Positions 18,029 through 27,872 of a stretch of 64,000 bases of DNA are shown here, in pieces. The stretch comes from Promethearchaeati archaeon (GTDB lineage Archaea; Asgardarchaeota; Heimdallarchaeia; Heimdallarchaeales; Heimdallarchaeaceae), in assembly GCA_013166775.1 (NCBI GenBank), contig JABLTJ010000027.1, positions 1-64,000 of the forward strand, written 5' to 3'. Within the stretch, counting starts at the first letter, position 1. Each line of letters opens with the position of its first letter. Under the pieces are notes generated by a model. It had not been told where the DNA came from. It searched no databases and worked only from the letters and a program-made list of their open reading frames with translations. The translations under genes were made by a program, and so were the position numbers.

Positions 18029-18304
18029 ATGAGAAGAAAATTACTCATTGTACTAATATCATTGATATTCTTTTCTTCACTAAATTCGGCTTCTGCTGCT
18101 ACTTGTACTGATAATGGTGAGTATGGTTCATTATATACCTTAGAAGTTGAAGTAGAAGAAATTCTCAATTTAGTTCGTCTTCTTGATCCACCTATCTATC
18201 TAAAGGAGAAAGTACCACTATCTGTCACACCTACTGCAATAAGAGAACTTTACGTCAAAATATTGAATCAATTACAAGCTATTGATGAAAAAATATCTGA
18301 ATGA
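18029..18304 (+). pseudogene. Chimeric ORF: signal peptide from a 16217-like gene joined to the C-terminus of a 6147-like bPH protein
   Basis: N-term MRRKLLIVLISLIFFSSLNSASA...GEYGSLYTLEVEV ~ 16217 ORF; C-term EEILNLVRLLDPPIYLKEKVPLSVTPTAIRELYVKILNQLQAIDEKI ~ 6147 ORF EEVLNLVRLLDPPRYLREQIPISSTPASVSSLYKEILKELQEIKEKI. Confidence 0.75.
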
Positions 18305-18357
18305 TGAATCTCATATAAATTCAGAATAATATTGAAAAAAAAGAAAAAAAAAGAAAG

Positions 18358-20070
18358 TTATGTTTTGTATCTTTTACGTCTGAATCTCATCGTTAAAACT
18401 AGCATAGCAATTATTGTTAGAATACTGATGGGTATTACGAATTCTCTAATGTGTGTTATCGAATATTGGACATGCACACAATTAGATGGTGAGCTGTTGA
18501 AATGAACATTATCAGCAACAACAACATAACCATAGATTCCTACATCAGGTAAAGTGTCAATAGTTTCATTTGCACTAATTGTATATATTGGATCTAAATG
18601 ATCAACAGACCAGATAAATGATGTATCTCTATAGACATAGTATTGTCTAACACCTTTTGCTTCATTCCACTCTAGTTTTAGTGTATCTGTACTAATCTCA
18701 TCTGGAACTATAGTAGCTAATGTAGGTTCAGCAGGTGGACCTATAAATCTCTTAAAATGGATGTCAGAATCAAGACCATAGTATGATAAATTCGTATAAT
18801 CTATCCATACTATATTCACACTTCCATACTTTCCAACTGATAAAGAAGGAAATCTAGAAGTTGTAGTACTGTCTGTGGAAATAGCTTCAATTTTTGACCA
18901 AGTTTCAGTATTGGATGAGAAAAATCTATAGATAATATCTAGAAATGTATCCTCACGATCAAAAGCTGCAGAATCTTCCCATGCAACATGGATATTATCA
19001 TCCGGATCTATATCAATGGAAGGTAACCAAGAAGTGGAAACTCCAGTATCTGATATTACTTCAAGTATATTCCAACTAGCTGAATCTTTATCATAGATTC
19101 TATAGAAAATATCAGCATCTCCTACAGCTCCATCAAAAGGCATTTCGTCGTCCCAGACTATATGAACATTATCAAGAGAATCAACTGCAATATCAGGATT
19201 TAATGACATGTCGTTACTTTCATTGGATAAGACCACAGTTAGTTGCCAGATTTTTGTTGTTGCATCTAAATACTTGTAGAAAATATCGTAATCACTACCT
19301 GAACCCAAGTAGACAGTCGGATCGTACCAAATAACGTGAACGTTACCAATGGAATCAATAGCTAGTTGAGGACACAAAGAGTGATCAGTGCTTTCAGTGG
19401 AGACAACTTGAGTAGTTGACCATGATTGTTTTGTCTCGTTCCAGATTTTATAGAAAATATCAAATTCTCCACCAGCACCTAAATAATCTGTATTGTCACC
19501 CCAAACTACGTGTATATTATCCGATAAATCAACTCCAATTGAGGGATTGACTGAATTTACAGAGCTTTCAGTTGAGATGGTAGTAATACTAGACCAGCTT
19601 TGCGTAGTAGCAATCCATTGTTTATGTAGAATAACTTGATTGTTTTCATCTCACACAAAATGGACATTATCTAACGAATCAATAGCAATATCAGGAGCAA
19701 ATGATTCTGCTGTGCTTTCAGAGACAACTTCAGTAACAGTCCATGTATTTGAATCTGTTTCCCATCGTTTGTAAAAGATATCTCTATCTGTACCCGCTCC
19801 TAAATAATTTGTTGGATCCCACCAGACAATATGAAGGTTCCCTATAGAATCGGTTGTTATTTCAGAAAATTCAGAGTTTTGGGTACTCTCCTTTGATAGA
19901 ACTTCAGTATCTGTCCAAAACCAGTCAGAATCTCTGATAGATTCAAATTGTCCATTCTCTGATTTTATTTGGAGAGCATTTAGAGTTGCAAGAAGTACGA
20001 ATGAAATAAGCAAGAGAAGAAAAATAGTTCTTAGGTCTTTAATTAAACTTCCTTTTTTTATTTTTATCAC
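18358..20070 (-). pseudogene. BNR/beta-propeller-like repeat surface protein, single in-frame TGA at 19651-19653
   Basis: Repeated IAxDSxxNVHIVWxDxxxxxGxxxDxDIFYK units, signal peptide, C-terminal TM + RFRRKRYKT; frame is continuous apart from one TGA. Confidence 0.75.
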
Positions 20071-20202
20071 CTCTAGAAATTTTTATGACCTAAAATTGTA
20101 CACTGATTCATTTTGTAATAAAGATTTCTCGAATTAGGGTAATTAAACTGCTTTCATCCTTTTATTCAAAAGAATTTTAAGGAGATAATCTTTGATAGAC
20201 AT

Positions 20203-20676
20203 ATGAAAATAATAAGTTTCTTGGGAGTTAAGGAGGATTTTGAATATCAATGGTTTGACACAACAGAGAATTATACAGTGATTCAATACATTGCTTTAGA
20301 TGAACAAGGAAGATACGAGGTTCAGATTGGACAAACTGATAGAGAAGCATATGGTTTAAACAGAAAACGAGTTGTGGTTTTTATTGAAGGCTATCCCTAT
20401 GCTGAATTTGTTGCTGCTGATGATTTTGATAAAACAGGTGACCTTCTTTCAGAGATCAGATTATTACAAGAAGACAATCGCTTGGATATGTGTGAATATC
20501 CAGAAGAAGGAATCCCATCAATGTATGCGAGCTTTACTGTAGAAGGTTTACCTAACAGGATTAAAGCAAAAGGTGTCCATAATGCTTGGTCTGTGGTTGC
20601 AAATATTAGTGATCACAGAGCAATGATAGCACTAGCTTTCCTAAGAAAAAAAGAAAAAGTGATGTTTGAGAAATAA
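20203..20676 (+). CDS. Conserved hypothetical protein
   Basis: 157 aa ORF, ATG, complex composition, no family recognised. Confidence 0.55.
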   Translation: MKIISFLGVKEDFEYQWFDTTENYTVIQYIALDEQGRYEVQIGQTDREAYGLNRKRVVVFIEGYPYAEFVAADDFDKTGDLLSEIRLLQEDNRLDMCEYPEEGIPSMYASFTVEGLPNRIKAKGVHNAWSVVANISDHRAMIALAFLRKKEKVMFEK

Positions 20677-20726
20677 AAACGTTGGAAAGCTAATTTCATG
20701 TCAAAGAAGGGAATCTTCCTTATTGA

Positions 20727-20903
20727 CTATCCTGATGGTTTTCCACCTTTACCCCAATGAGATTTTGGAAGGGCATGAACAAGAACCCTAACAGCTTCTG
20801 GAGATGTACCTCTTTTCACGAAAACCTCTGTCATGTCTTCTATTATTTCTGCAACTTGTTCATCAGTTCTTCCTTCCCATAAATATACATGTACGACTGG
20901 CAT
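20727..20903 (-). CDS. 4-oxalocrotonate tautomerase family protein
   Basis: MPVVHVYLWEGRTDEQVAEIIEDMTEVFVKRGTSPEAVRVLVHALPKSHWGKGGKPSG; Pro immediately after Met; SD aggtga at correct spacing from this internal ATG. Confidence 0.85.
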   Translation of the reverse strand: MPVVHVYLWEGRTDEQVAEIIEDMTEVFVKRGTSPEAVRVLVHALPKSHWGKGGKPSG

Positions 20904-20993
20904 TTTTTCACCTTTCATTTTAAATATTACTAAATCAATTAATTAACACTCAGTAATAATTCTTTCTAGAATTTGATGAACCATGATGCTTTA

Positions 20994-21401
20994 TCAAAAA
21001 CAATTTGAGCAATATGTTCCCTTTTCTACTTTCTCTGTTCTAAAGAACAACACTTCTCTTGAACATTCTTTACAATACAAACATCCACAAGTAGAACAAC
21101 GATAAACTTCGTTACCTATCTTAAATTCATTCTTGCATTTTAAGCAATGCACTTCATTTGAAACTGGTTTTTTCACTTCCATTTTCACTTTTTGTAGTAA
21201 ATCATCATTTTTTATATCTAAAACATTCTTTCCTGTTTTTTCTGTTTCTAGTATTTCGATTGCTTTTATAGAACCTGCCATGATACTGCTAAACCAAGTT
21301 GTGTGATCTGTTTCTTCATTATTAATGTAGTATTTGGTATCATCTTCCCAAATTACTTTTTCCTCATTAATCGTTTCTTTTTCACTATTATCAGTCTTCA
21401 T
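20994..21401 (-). CDS. FYVE-like/treble-clef zinc finger protein
   Basis: C-term CLKC-x12-CSTCGCLYCKECS-...-CSNC: eight Cys in four CxxC pairs spaced like FYVE/RING cross-brace fingers. Confidence 0.6.
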   Translation of the reverse strand: MKTDNSEKETINEEKVIWEDDTKYYINNEETDHTTWFSSIMAGSIKAIEILETEKTGKNVLDIKNDDLLQKVKMEVKKPVSNEVHCLKCKNEFKIGNEVYRCSTCGCLYCKECSREVLFFRTEKVEKGTYCSNCF

Positions 21402-21522
21402 TTTAACAGTTCATGATTTTAATTTCAACTAATAAATATCTGTTGCTTCAGAATTTTAAAGGATAATAATTAATATATATAGATTTTATTCATTTTTTAT
21501 GAGGAGGAAGCCCGGTTCCTTG

Positions 21523-22050
21523 TCAATATCTTTCATAATGAACTAGATCATCTAAATTTTTTCTTCCTCGTGTAGGTTCTTCATTAGCATATCCTGTAGC
21601 GACCAAACCTAAAATGTTTAGATGTGCAGGAATTCCTAGAAGTTCCTTCATTTCTTGTTCCATAGGGGTTCCAATTACTCCTGCCCAACATGTCCCTAGA
21701 CCTATACTGTGAGCTTCAATCATATACTGCATAGTTGCTAAAGCTGTATCTGACATATGGTATTTCTGGTGTATTTCTGGATTTGTTAGTGGAATGAAAA
21801 CAACAGGACTTTCTGCAACAAATTTCGCATAAGGATGTAGCTCAGAAAGTTTCATTCTAATTGTTTCATCGGTTACAATGAGAAACTCCCAAGGTTGCTT
21901 GTTTGAAGCTGAAGGAGCCCATCTAGCAGCTTCTAGACATTTCTGAATCTTTTCTTCTTCAATAGGTGTATTTTTATATTTTCTAATACTTCTGCGTGTT
22001 TTCAAAAGATTTAATGCATCATTCATAGTTCTCCTTCTAAAATCTAACAC
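21523..22050 (-). CDS. Nitroreductase family protein
   Basis: LLKTRRSIRKYKNTPIEEEKIQKCLEAARWAPSASNKQPWEFLIV; IGLGTCWAG. Confidence 0.9.
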   Translation of the reverse strand: MLDFRRRTMNDALNLLKTRRSIRKYKNTPIEEEKIQKCLEAARWAPSASNKQPWEFLIVTDETIRMKLSELHPYAKFVAESPVVFIPLTNPEIHQKYHMSDTALATMQYMIEAHSIGLGTCWAGVIGTPMEQEMKELLGIPAHLNILGLVATGYANEEPTRGRKNLDDLVHYERY

Positions 22051-22101
22051 TATATATTAAAACCTTATCTCATGTCTATTGAAATTATTCGATTAAGATT
22101 T

Positions 22102-22653
22102 CTACTTTTCCCGTTTTAGCCGTTCTCCTGCAAACGTTTGAGGATAGAGTATCATTCTTGTTATTGTTAATATTGGCATAAGTATCCATAGAAGATTTGC
22201 TAGTATCACTATATACCATTGAGAGTTCACATAATCAGTGAATTCTACAAACAGAATGATTGTAACATTTGTTAGCATTATTGATGACCAAATAATGCTT
22301 GGTATTCTTATCCAATTCTTTCCGCGGATGAATGCATAAGCTGCAACAGCATAAAATGGACCAAACAATACTATATCAATCCATATTGTTGCACGCCACC
22401 AAGTTGGTCTTTCTAGTAGGGCTGGATCGAAATTCACTCCCACCCAATGGTTTAGGTCTACAATAAACTTTGGTGGCCACGCAGGGTAGGTAAAAGCTGC
22501 TGTACCATAAGTACTGTGGTCAAGAACTACAACTTGCTCAATATCAAACATATAAGATATGAATATGAAGTTAAAGATATAAAACACTATTAGTGTTATG
22601 TCAATAATCTTTCTTGCTTTATCTCTTTCACGCAAAGGTGTTCCATTACTCAT
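22102..22653 (-). CDS. EXPERA/TMEM97-like membrane protein
   Basis: DPALLERPTWWRATIWIDIVLFGPFYAVAAYAFIRGKNWIRIPSIIWSSIMLTNVTIIL resembles the TMEM97 core [56 protein letters not shown]; 4 TM. Confidence 0.65.
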   Translation of the reverse strand: MSNGTPLRERDKARKIIDITLIVFYIFNFIFISYMFDIEQVVVLDHSTYGTAAFTYPAWPPKFIVDLNHWVGVNFDPALLERPTWWRATIWIDIVLFGPFYAVAAYAFIRGKNWIRIPSIIWSSIMLTNVTIILFVEFTDYVNSQWYIVILANLLWILMPILTITRMILYPQTFAGERLKREK

Positions 22654-22736
22654 TTTAATTCACTCTTTCAAATTGATTGAGATTTCTTGAATAAGAATTT
22701 CACTTTTTTAAAAAAGTTCCGAGAAGAATTTCACAA

Positions 22737-23597
22737 TTATTTGTTAATATGATTTTTATTTTCTCCGTACATTTTTTGCGCTACTGAGCCCATCAGTTTT
22801 ATTCTTTCTTTCGAAGACAAGAATGAATGCAAGAATCTTACAGATATCTTATTTGCAAAACCTGGAATAACTCGAGGTTTGTTTTTGACTAATCCCTTCA
22901 GTGCAAAATCAACTACTCTTTCTGGTTTCATAGGTTTGGGTTTAATCAGATCTTTGTCGATAGGTTCTGAAGAAAGATAATTGGGTGTTGCTGTAGCTCC
23001 TGCAACACATGCTGTTACATGAACATTAAAATCTTTCATCTCCAACCACAAAGATTCTGCTAAGTGCCTAGTATAAGCACGAGTTGCACCATAATGAGCA
23101 TGAATTGGTGATCCTTGTAAACCTGCCATCGAACTCATCAAAATGATACCTCCTCGACTTTTTTCTTTCATTTTACTGCAAAAATGATAAGTTAAGGTCA
23201 TTGAGCCTATACAATTTAAATTTATCACCTTCAAGTGTGTTTCAAGGGAGTGATTTGTAAACAAACCAATTGGACTTAATGCTGCGTTGTATACAAATAA
23301 TCCAACATCTAAATCTTTGGTTCTTGATTCTATTACTTCCAACATATCAGAAGAGTTCAGATCAAGAGGAAGAACAATCACTTCAACTCTATATTTTTTT
23401 TGTATGTTTTTAGAGATTTTTTGAAGTAATTTTTCTCTTCTGGCAATAAGAACTAGATTTAATCCCTTCTTTGCAAGTTCTTCAGCAAAAGCTTCTCCAA
23501 GACCTTCAGATGCACCAGCTATTAATGCCCAAGGACCATATTGATTGATGAAAGTGCTAGATTTAGAAATCATACAAATGCCTGAACCTACTAACAT
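22737..23597 (-). CDS. Short-chain dehydrogenase/reductase
   Basis: WALIAGASEGLGEAFAEELAKKGLNLVLIARR; S..HYGATRAYTRHL catalytic YxxxR/K variant. Confidence 0.85.
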   Translation of the reverse strand: MLVGSGICMISKSSTFINQYGPWALIAGASEGLGEAFAEELAKKGLNLVLIARREKLLQKISKNIQKKYRVEVIVLPLDLNSSDMLEVIESRTKDLDVGLFVYNAALSPIGLFTNHSLETHLKVINLNCIGSMTLTYHFCSKMKEKSRGGIILMSSMAGLQGSPIHAHYGATRAYTRHLAESLWLEMKDFNVHVTACVAGATATPNYLSSEPIDKDLIKPKPMKPERVVDFALKGLVKNKPRVIPGFANKISVRFLHSFLSSKERIKLMGSVAQKMYGENKNHINK

Positions 23598-23786
23598 TTA
23601 AAATTAATCTCAGTTTTCCAAATTAGAAGGATTACTGAATAAAATCATAACTAAGGGGATTCTCAAAGCTTACTTTGATTTAGTAAGCACTATTTAGCAT
23701 AAATCAACGGTATCAGTAACTTTCCTAAGAGAGAGGAAAAAAATGTATGAGGAAAAAAAATAATAAATTTAGAAGATAAACTGAAT

Positions 23787-24596
23787 TCATTCTGTATCTT
23801 TTATTAGTAGTGGAACACTTATCTTATATCCTTTTGCTTCACATGCTTCTAGAACTCTTTTTCTTATTTCAGAGTTAATAATGAGAATTTGCATAACGTC
23901 CTTAATGTAATAATAGAGTTTGTATTCTACAGCATAATCGTGATAATCATTAATTGTAACAAAAGGATCTTCTTCAGTTGATAGAAGTTTATAACCTTTT
24001 ATAGCATTTACTAGAGTTTCTTCAACTTCCAAATGATTTAAAGAATAATCAAGCGTAACAGAAATATCTCTCATTATAATTTCTGCACCACTTCCTAGAT
24101 TGTTGATACTTTGTCTTAAGAGTTCTTGGTTAGGTACTGCTACTATTGTTTTATCTATTAGCTGGATTTTTGTATAAATAAATTCTATATCAACAATATC
24201 TGCTAGTTTTCCTTCAAAAAATATTCTATCTCCTTTGATAAAAGGCTTACTTGTCATTATAATGATTCCAGCTATGAAATTACCTATAGTATTCATCGCT
24301 GCAAAACCAATTACAGTAGTTCCCATAAGAGTGATTAATGCTGTTAGAAAACCTGCTGTTTCTAGATATTGTACAAGTAAAACAGTAAAAATGATCAAGA
24401 GTATTAACAGCTGTAACATTCTTTGAATAGCTTTAGCACCTCTCTTTTTTATACGATTGTTTTTGACTAATCGTTTTAACTCAAAACCTATTATCCTAAT
24501 AAGTATTAAACCAATTAAAATAACTGCTGCAGAAATAATTAAATCAATCCTATTAGCTTTTAGCCAATCTAGAACAATTGAAGCCATTTTAGACAA
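23787..24596 (-). CDS. MscS-family small mechanosensitive channel
   Basis: TM helices then GFAAMNTIGNFIAGIIIMTSKPFIKGDRIFFEGKLADIVDIEFIYTKIQLIDKTIVAVPNQELL. Confidence 0.85.
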   Translation of the reverse strand: MSKMASIVLDWLKANRIDLIISAAVILIGLILIRIIGFELKRLVKNNRIKKRGAKAIQRMLQLLILLIIFTVLLVQYLETAGFLTALITLMGTTVIGFAAMNTIGNFIAGIIIMTSKPFIKGDRIFFEGKLADIVDIEFIYTKIQLIDKTIVAVPNQELLRQSINNLGSGAEIIMRDISVTLDYSLNHLEVEETLVNAIKGYKLLSTEEDPFVTINDYHDYAVEYKLYYYIKDVMQILIINSEIRKRVLEACEAKGYKISVPLLIKDTE

Positions 24597-24750
24597 GATA
24601 ATTAAGTAAAATAAGTATATTTGTTTTTCCTATAAAAGTAAAATTCTTTTATCTCACCTATTCAGTTTAATGAAAACTGAAGCTTATAACAATATTCTTG
24701 GTAAGTTTTCTTACTAATTTGCTTATTTTAAGGGAGAAGAAATAGCTTAT

Positions 24751-25101
24751 TCATTTATTAGTATGCATTATATTCCAAGCAAGCATTCCACCCATAAGAA
24801 CTAAAGGGTGTCTAAAGCCTGCTTTCATCATTATCTTAGCAGCTGTATTAGCTCTAGAACCTGATCTGCAGACTATAATTATTTCTTCTTCTTTCTTATC
24901 TTCTAGTTTATCTAAATTAGCAATTAGTTTCCCAATTGGTATATTAATCACACCATCTATATGCCCTATCCTTTGTTTTAATTCGATAGGTTCACGGACA
25001 TCAATCATAACTATATTCTCATTATTCTCAATTCTGTTAGCTAGGCTATCAGCTGTGATACTTTCAACTATTAATTCATTGACAGCACATCTTTCATCCA
25101 T
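24751..25101 (-). CDS. Rhodanese-like sulfurtransferase
   Basis: VMIDVREPIELKQRIGHIDGVINIPIGKL...IIVCRSGSRANTAAKIM; CRSGSR active-site loop. Confidence 0.9.
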   Translation of the reverse strand: MDERCAVNELIVESITADSLANRIENNENIVMIDVREPIELKQRIGHIDGVINIPIGKLIANLDKLEDKKEEEIIIVCRSGSRANTAAKIMMKAGFRHPLVLMGGMLAWNIMHTNK

Positions 25102-25730
25102 TCAGCAGGTCCCAATTTCAGATCATTGAGGTAATTTACAAACTCCTGTTGGGTTCTCTCCTTTAGATGAGGATTGGTCTTCTTCTGATTTGCTAGTGTA
25201 GATGGTTTTCTATTTCTATAATCATGTGCAGGATAAACAACTAAATCCTCTGGCAGTTTCTTGAATTTTTCTAGTGTCGCCCAGTGCTTTGCTGAATCTC
25301 CTCCAGGTAAATCATCTCGTCCTGCACCACCATCATCTAAAAAGAGTGCGTCCCCTGTGAATAGTTTATCAGCCCAAATTAAGCTAATTGAATCATTGGT
25401 ATGGCCTTTAGTATCAAGAATTTCAAGTTTAATATCAGTTATCTCAATAACATCTCCTTCTTTCACTCTTTTTGTTACACATTGGGAAGGAGCGTTTTCA
25501 TGCATAATATACTCACAGTCAATACGATCTTTGAGAACAGCTGAACCAGAAATATGATCAGCATGCGAGTGGGTATCAATTACAGCAGAGATTTGAAGCT
25601 GATTCTTGTCAATATATTCAATATAATCCTCAACACCTTCCAAAACAGGGTCAATAAGTATAACTTTTGGAAGTTTACTACCTAAAATATATGTTTTACA
25701 ACTTTTATCGTTAAGTTGAGCGAATATCAT
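25071..25730 (-). CDS. MBL-fold hydrolase (persulfide dioxygenase/ETHE1-like)
   Basis: VIDTHSHADHISGSAVLKDRI; DTKGHTNDSISLIWADKLFTGDALFLDDGGAGRDDLPGGD; VYPAHDY; overlaps the rhodanese ORF. Confidence 0.85.
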   Translation of the reverse strand: MIFAQLNDKSCKTYILGSKLPKVILIDPVLEGVEDYIEYIDKNQLQISAVIDTHSHADHISGSAVLKDRIDCEYIMHENAPSQCVTKRVKEGDVIEITDIKLEILDTKGHTNDSISLIWADKLFTGDALFLDDGGAGRDDLPGGDSAKHWATLEKFKKLPEDLVVYPAHDYRNRKPSTLANQKKTNPHLKERTQQEFVNYLNDLKLGPAEWMKDVLSMN

Positions 25731-25819
25731 ATTATCAAATTGAAAAGAGTGTTTAAAAGATTTATTTAATTCTAAATTTTCAAGAACAAGTATTTAAACA
25801 TTAAAAAGGATTAACAGAT

Positions 25820-26281
25820 ATGATTGAAGAATCGGATATTAAGAAAATTATAAGAGAACTATTGGCATCACAACTCTTCTGTGTTTTAACTACTAATTTA
25901 GCACAAAGTCATTTTCCTTACTCTTCCCTTGTAGCTTCTCTTAATTCTGATGACCTCAAACACATTCATTTTGCAACATCAAGAAAAACAACTAAATTCA
26001 CAAATCTCTTATCTGATCCAAAAGTCTGCATGTTCTTTGATAATCGTTCGAATGAGTTAGAAGATGTTACCAAAGCAGTTACTGCTACAGTTTTAGGGAA
26101 AGTAGAGGAGCTAGACAAAGAAACCAATAAAGAGATTTTGCGAAGGTTTATCGAAAAATATCCACAACTCAAAGATTTTGTAGAGAAACAGAGCACTGCT
26201 TTTCTACGAATAATTGTTGATGAATATATAGTAGTGCATAATTTCCATAAAACTTTGAGATTAACCTTAAGTGACAATTGA
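25820..26281 (+). CDS. Pyridoxamine 5'-phosphate oxidase-like FMN-binding protein
   Basis: LFCVLTTNLAQSHFPYSSLVASLNSDDLKHIHFATSRKTTKFTNLLSDPKVCMFFDNR. Confidence 0.8.
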   Translation: MIEESDIKKIIRELLASQLFCVLTTNLAQSHFPYSSLVASLNSDDLKHIHFATSRKTTKFTNLLSDPKVCMFFDNRSNELEDVTKAVTATVLGKVEELDKETNKEILRRFIEKYPQLKDFVEKQSTAFLRIIVDEYIVVHNFHKTLRLTLSDN

Positions 26282-26339
26282 AGTAAGAAGTTTTTTTGTA
26301 AATCCACAACATATTTTATTCTAATCAACTAGAATTAGT

Positions 26340-26807
26340 TTGATAAAGATGATTTTTCCAGAGGTAAAAGGATCTAATTTAGAAAAGAAGAAATACAAAA
26401 TTCCTCAAGATTTAGAAGGAACTATAAACATTGTAACTGTTGCTTTTCAACAATGGCATCAAGGTTTAGTTAACACCTGGGTTCCATTTTTAGAAGAATT
26501 GAAGCAAACTCACACAGAGATTTATTTCTATGAATTTCCTACAATCAACAGAGGATATAAGGGGATGAGATTCATAATTGATGGGGGGATGAGAATGGGT
26601 ATTCCAGATAAAGAGATTCGAGATAGAACTATAACACTTTATTTAGATAAGAAAAAATTCATGCAGAATCTTACAATCGAAAATGATGAGGATATTATAA
26701 CTTATGTCCTAAACAATAAAGGTGAAATTTTCACTAAAATTGAAGGGGAATACACATCTGAAAAAGGAAACAAAATAAAGAGTCGAGTTGAAGAATTACT
26801 AAAATAG
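26340..26807 (+). CDS. Conserved hypothetical protein, possibly thioredoxin-fold without CxxC
   Basis: 155 aa; INIVTVAFQQWHQGLVNTWVPFLEELKQT...TLYLDKKKFMQNL; fold guess is weak. Confidence 0.5.
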   Translation: MIKMIFPEVKGSNLEKKKYKIPQDLEGTINIVTVAFQQWHQGLVNTWVPFLEELKQTHTEIYFYEFPTINRGYKGMRFIIDGGMRMGIPDKEIRDRTITLYLDKKKFMQNLTIENDEDIITYVLNNKGEIFTKIEGEYTSEKGNKIKSRVEELLK

Positions 26808-26825
26808 TATATTTAGAATAGAATA

Positions 26826-27203
26826 ATGGTGATAAAAATTCCTCATGTAGTTTTAGAAGGAGAAATTAAAACACGAGAAATTAAAACACAGGATATATTT
26901 AAAGAAATTGAACCTCTCTTCATTAAGGAAGAAAACTTGCTTATTCGATCTACCAATTCATTTCTTTCACTTGATGAGTCAACTATTCTCATTGAAATCC
27001 TAGTTATAGAAAAAAATATTAAAAATCAGTTCTTTGCAATTGTTAATCAACGGGAGGATGGTGTAGTTGTTCGCATACATCCTATGGTAGAAGTGGAAAA
27101 AACTAATGGAGTCAAGAAATCTTTAGCTGAAATAGGCAAGCAAGTTCTTACAAAATTTAAAGGAACAAAAGTAGGTAAAACTAATCTTTCTGAATTTCTA
27201 TAG
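26826..27203 (+). CDS. Conserved hypothetical protein
   Basis: 125 aa; co-oriented 18 nt after the previous gene. Confidence 0.55.
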   Translation: MVIKIPHVVLEGEIKTREIKTQDIFKEIEPLFIKEENLLIRSTNSFLSLDESTILIEILVIEKNIKNQFFAIVNQREDGVVVRIHPMVEVEKTNGVKKSLAEIGKQVLTKFKGTKVGKTNLSEFL

Positions 27204-27213
27204 ATTAGAAGTT

Positions 27214-27777
27214 TTATTTTTTATGCAATTTAATTACAGAGAGTTTGTCTGCTATAAAAGAAAAATCTACAGTATTAACATCATCTTTTCTCTTTCTCCA
27301 ACCAAAGACAAATCTAGGCAATATTGGAACATTTGTTACGAACCATTTAAAGACCTTGACGATTTCTTCTTTCTCTTCAATTATCTCGAACTTAACAGGA
27401 TATTTTTTGAAACCCTTTTTAATTGAAACATCATCAGGATCAGCTTTCATGTTCCTAAACCAGTCGGCTTTATTCCCTCTACCTACAAAAATATGAATAA
27501 CTCCATCAATAATTTGATGTTCTATAGGAGTAATTCTCTCTAGACCACTCTTTCTCCCTTTAGTATAAATTAATATCAAGAATCTTCCAAGTCCAATTAA
27601 AGGAATTATTCCCATTTTGTAAAAAGGTTTAACCAGATATTTATTCATGAATTTGAAACGTTTTAGGAACTTCTTCTGTTGCTTTTTATCTGCTAAAAGA
27701 AAGCTATATTCAAAAGATCCTTTCCTTGGAAGAAAAACGTTATTATCATATTCTATCAAATCAGTCATTTCAATCAC
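27214..27777 (-). CDS. Deazaflavin (F420)-dependent nitroreductase-like (DDN) protein
   Basis: LILIYTKGRKSGLERITPIEHQIIDGVIHIFVGRGNKADWFRNMKADP. Confidence 0.8.
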   Translation of the reverse strand: MIEMTDLIEYDNNVFLPRKGSFEYSFLLADKKQQKKFLKRFKFMNKYLVKPFYKMGIIPLIGLGRFLILIYTKGRKSGLERITPIEHQIIDGVIHIFVGRGNKADWFRNMKADPDDVSIKKGFKKYPVKFEIIEEKEEIVKVFKWFVTNVPILPRFVFGWRKRKDDVNTVDFSFIADKLSVIKLHKK

Positions 27778-27872
27778 TAAAGATAGAAAATCTTTCTTTT
27801 AAGGTTTAGTTTTTATCAAAATAAGAGTTTTTTCGAAACGATTTATATAGCAAGAGTATTAAAAACAAAGGT

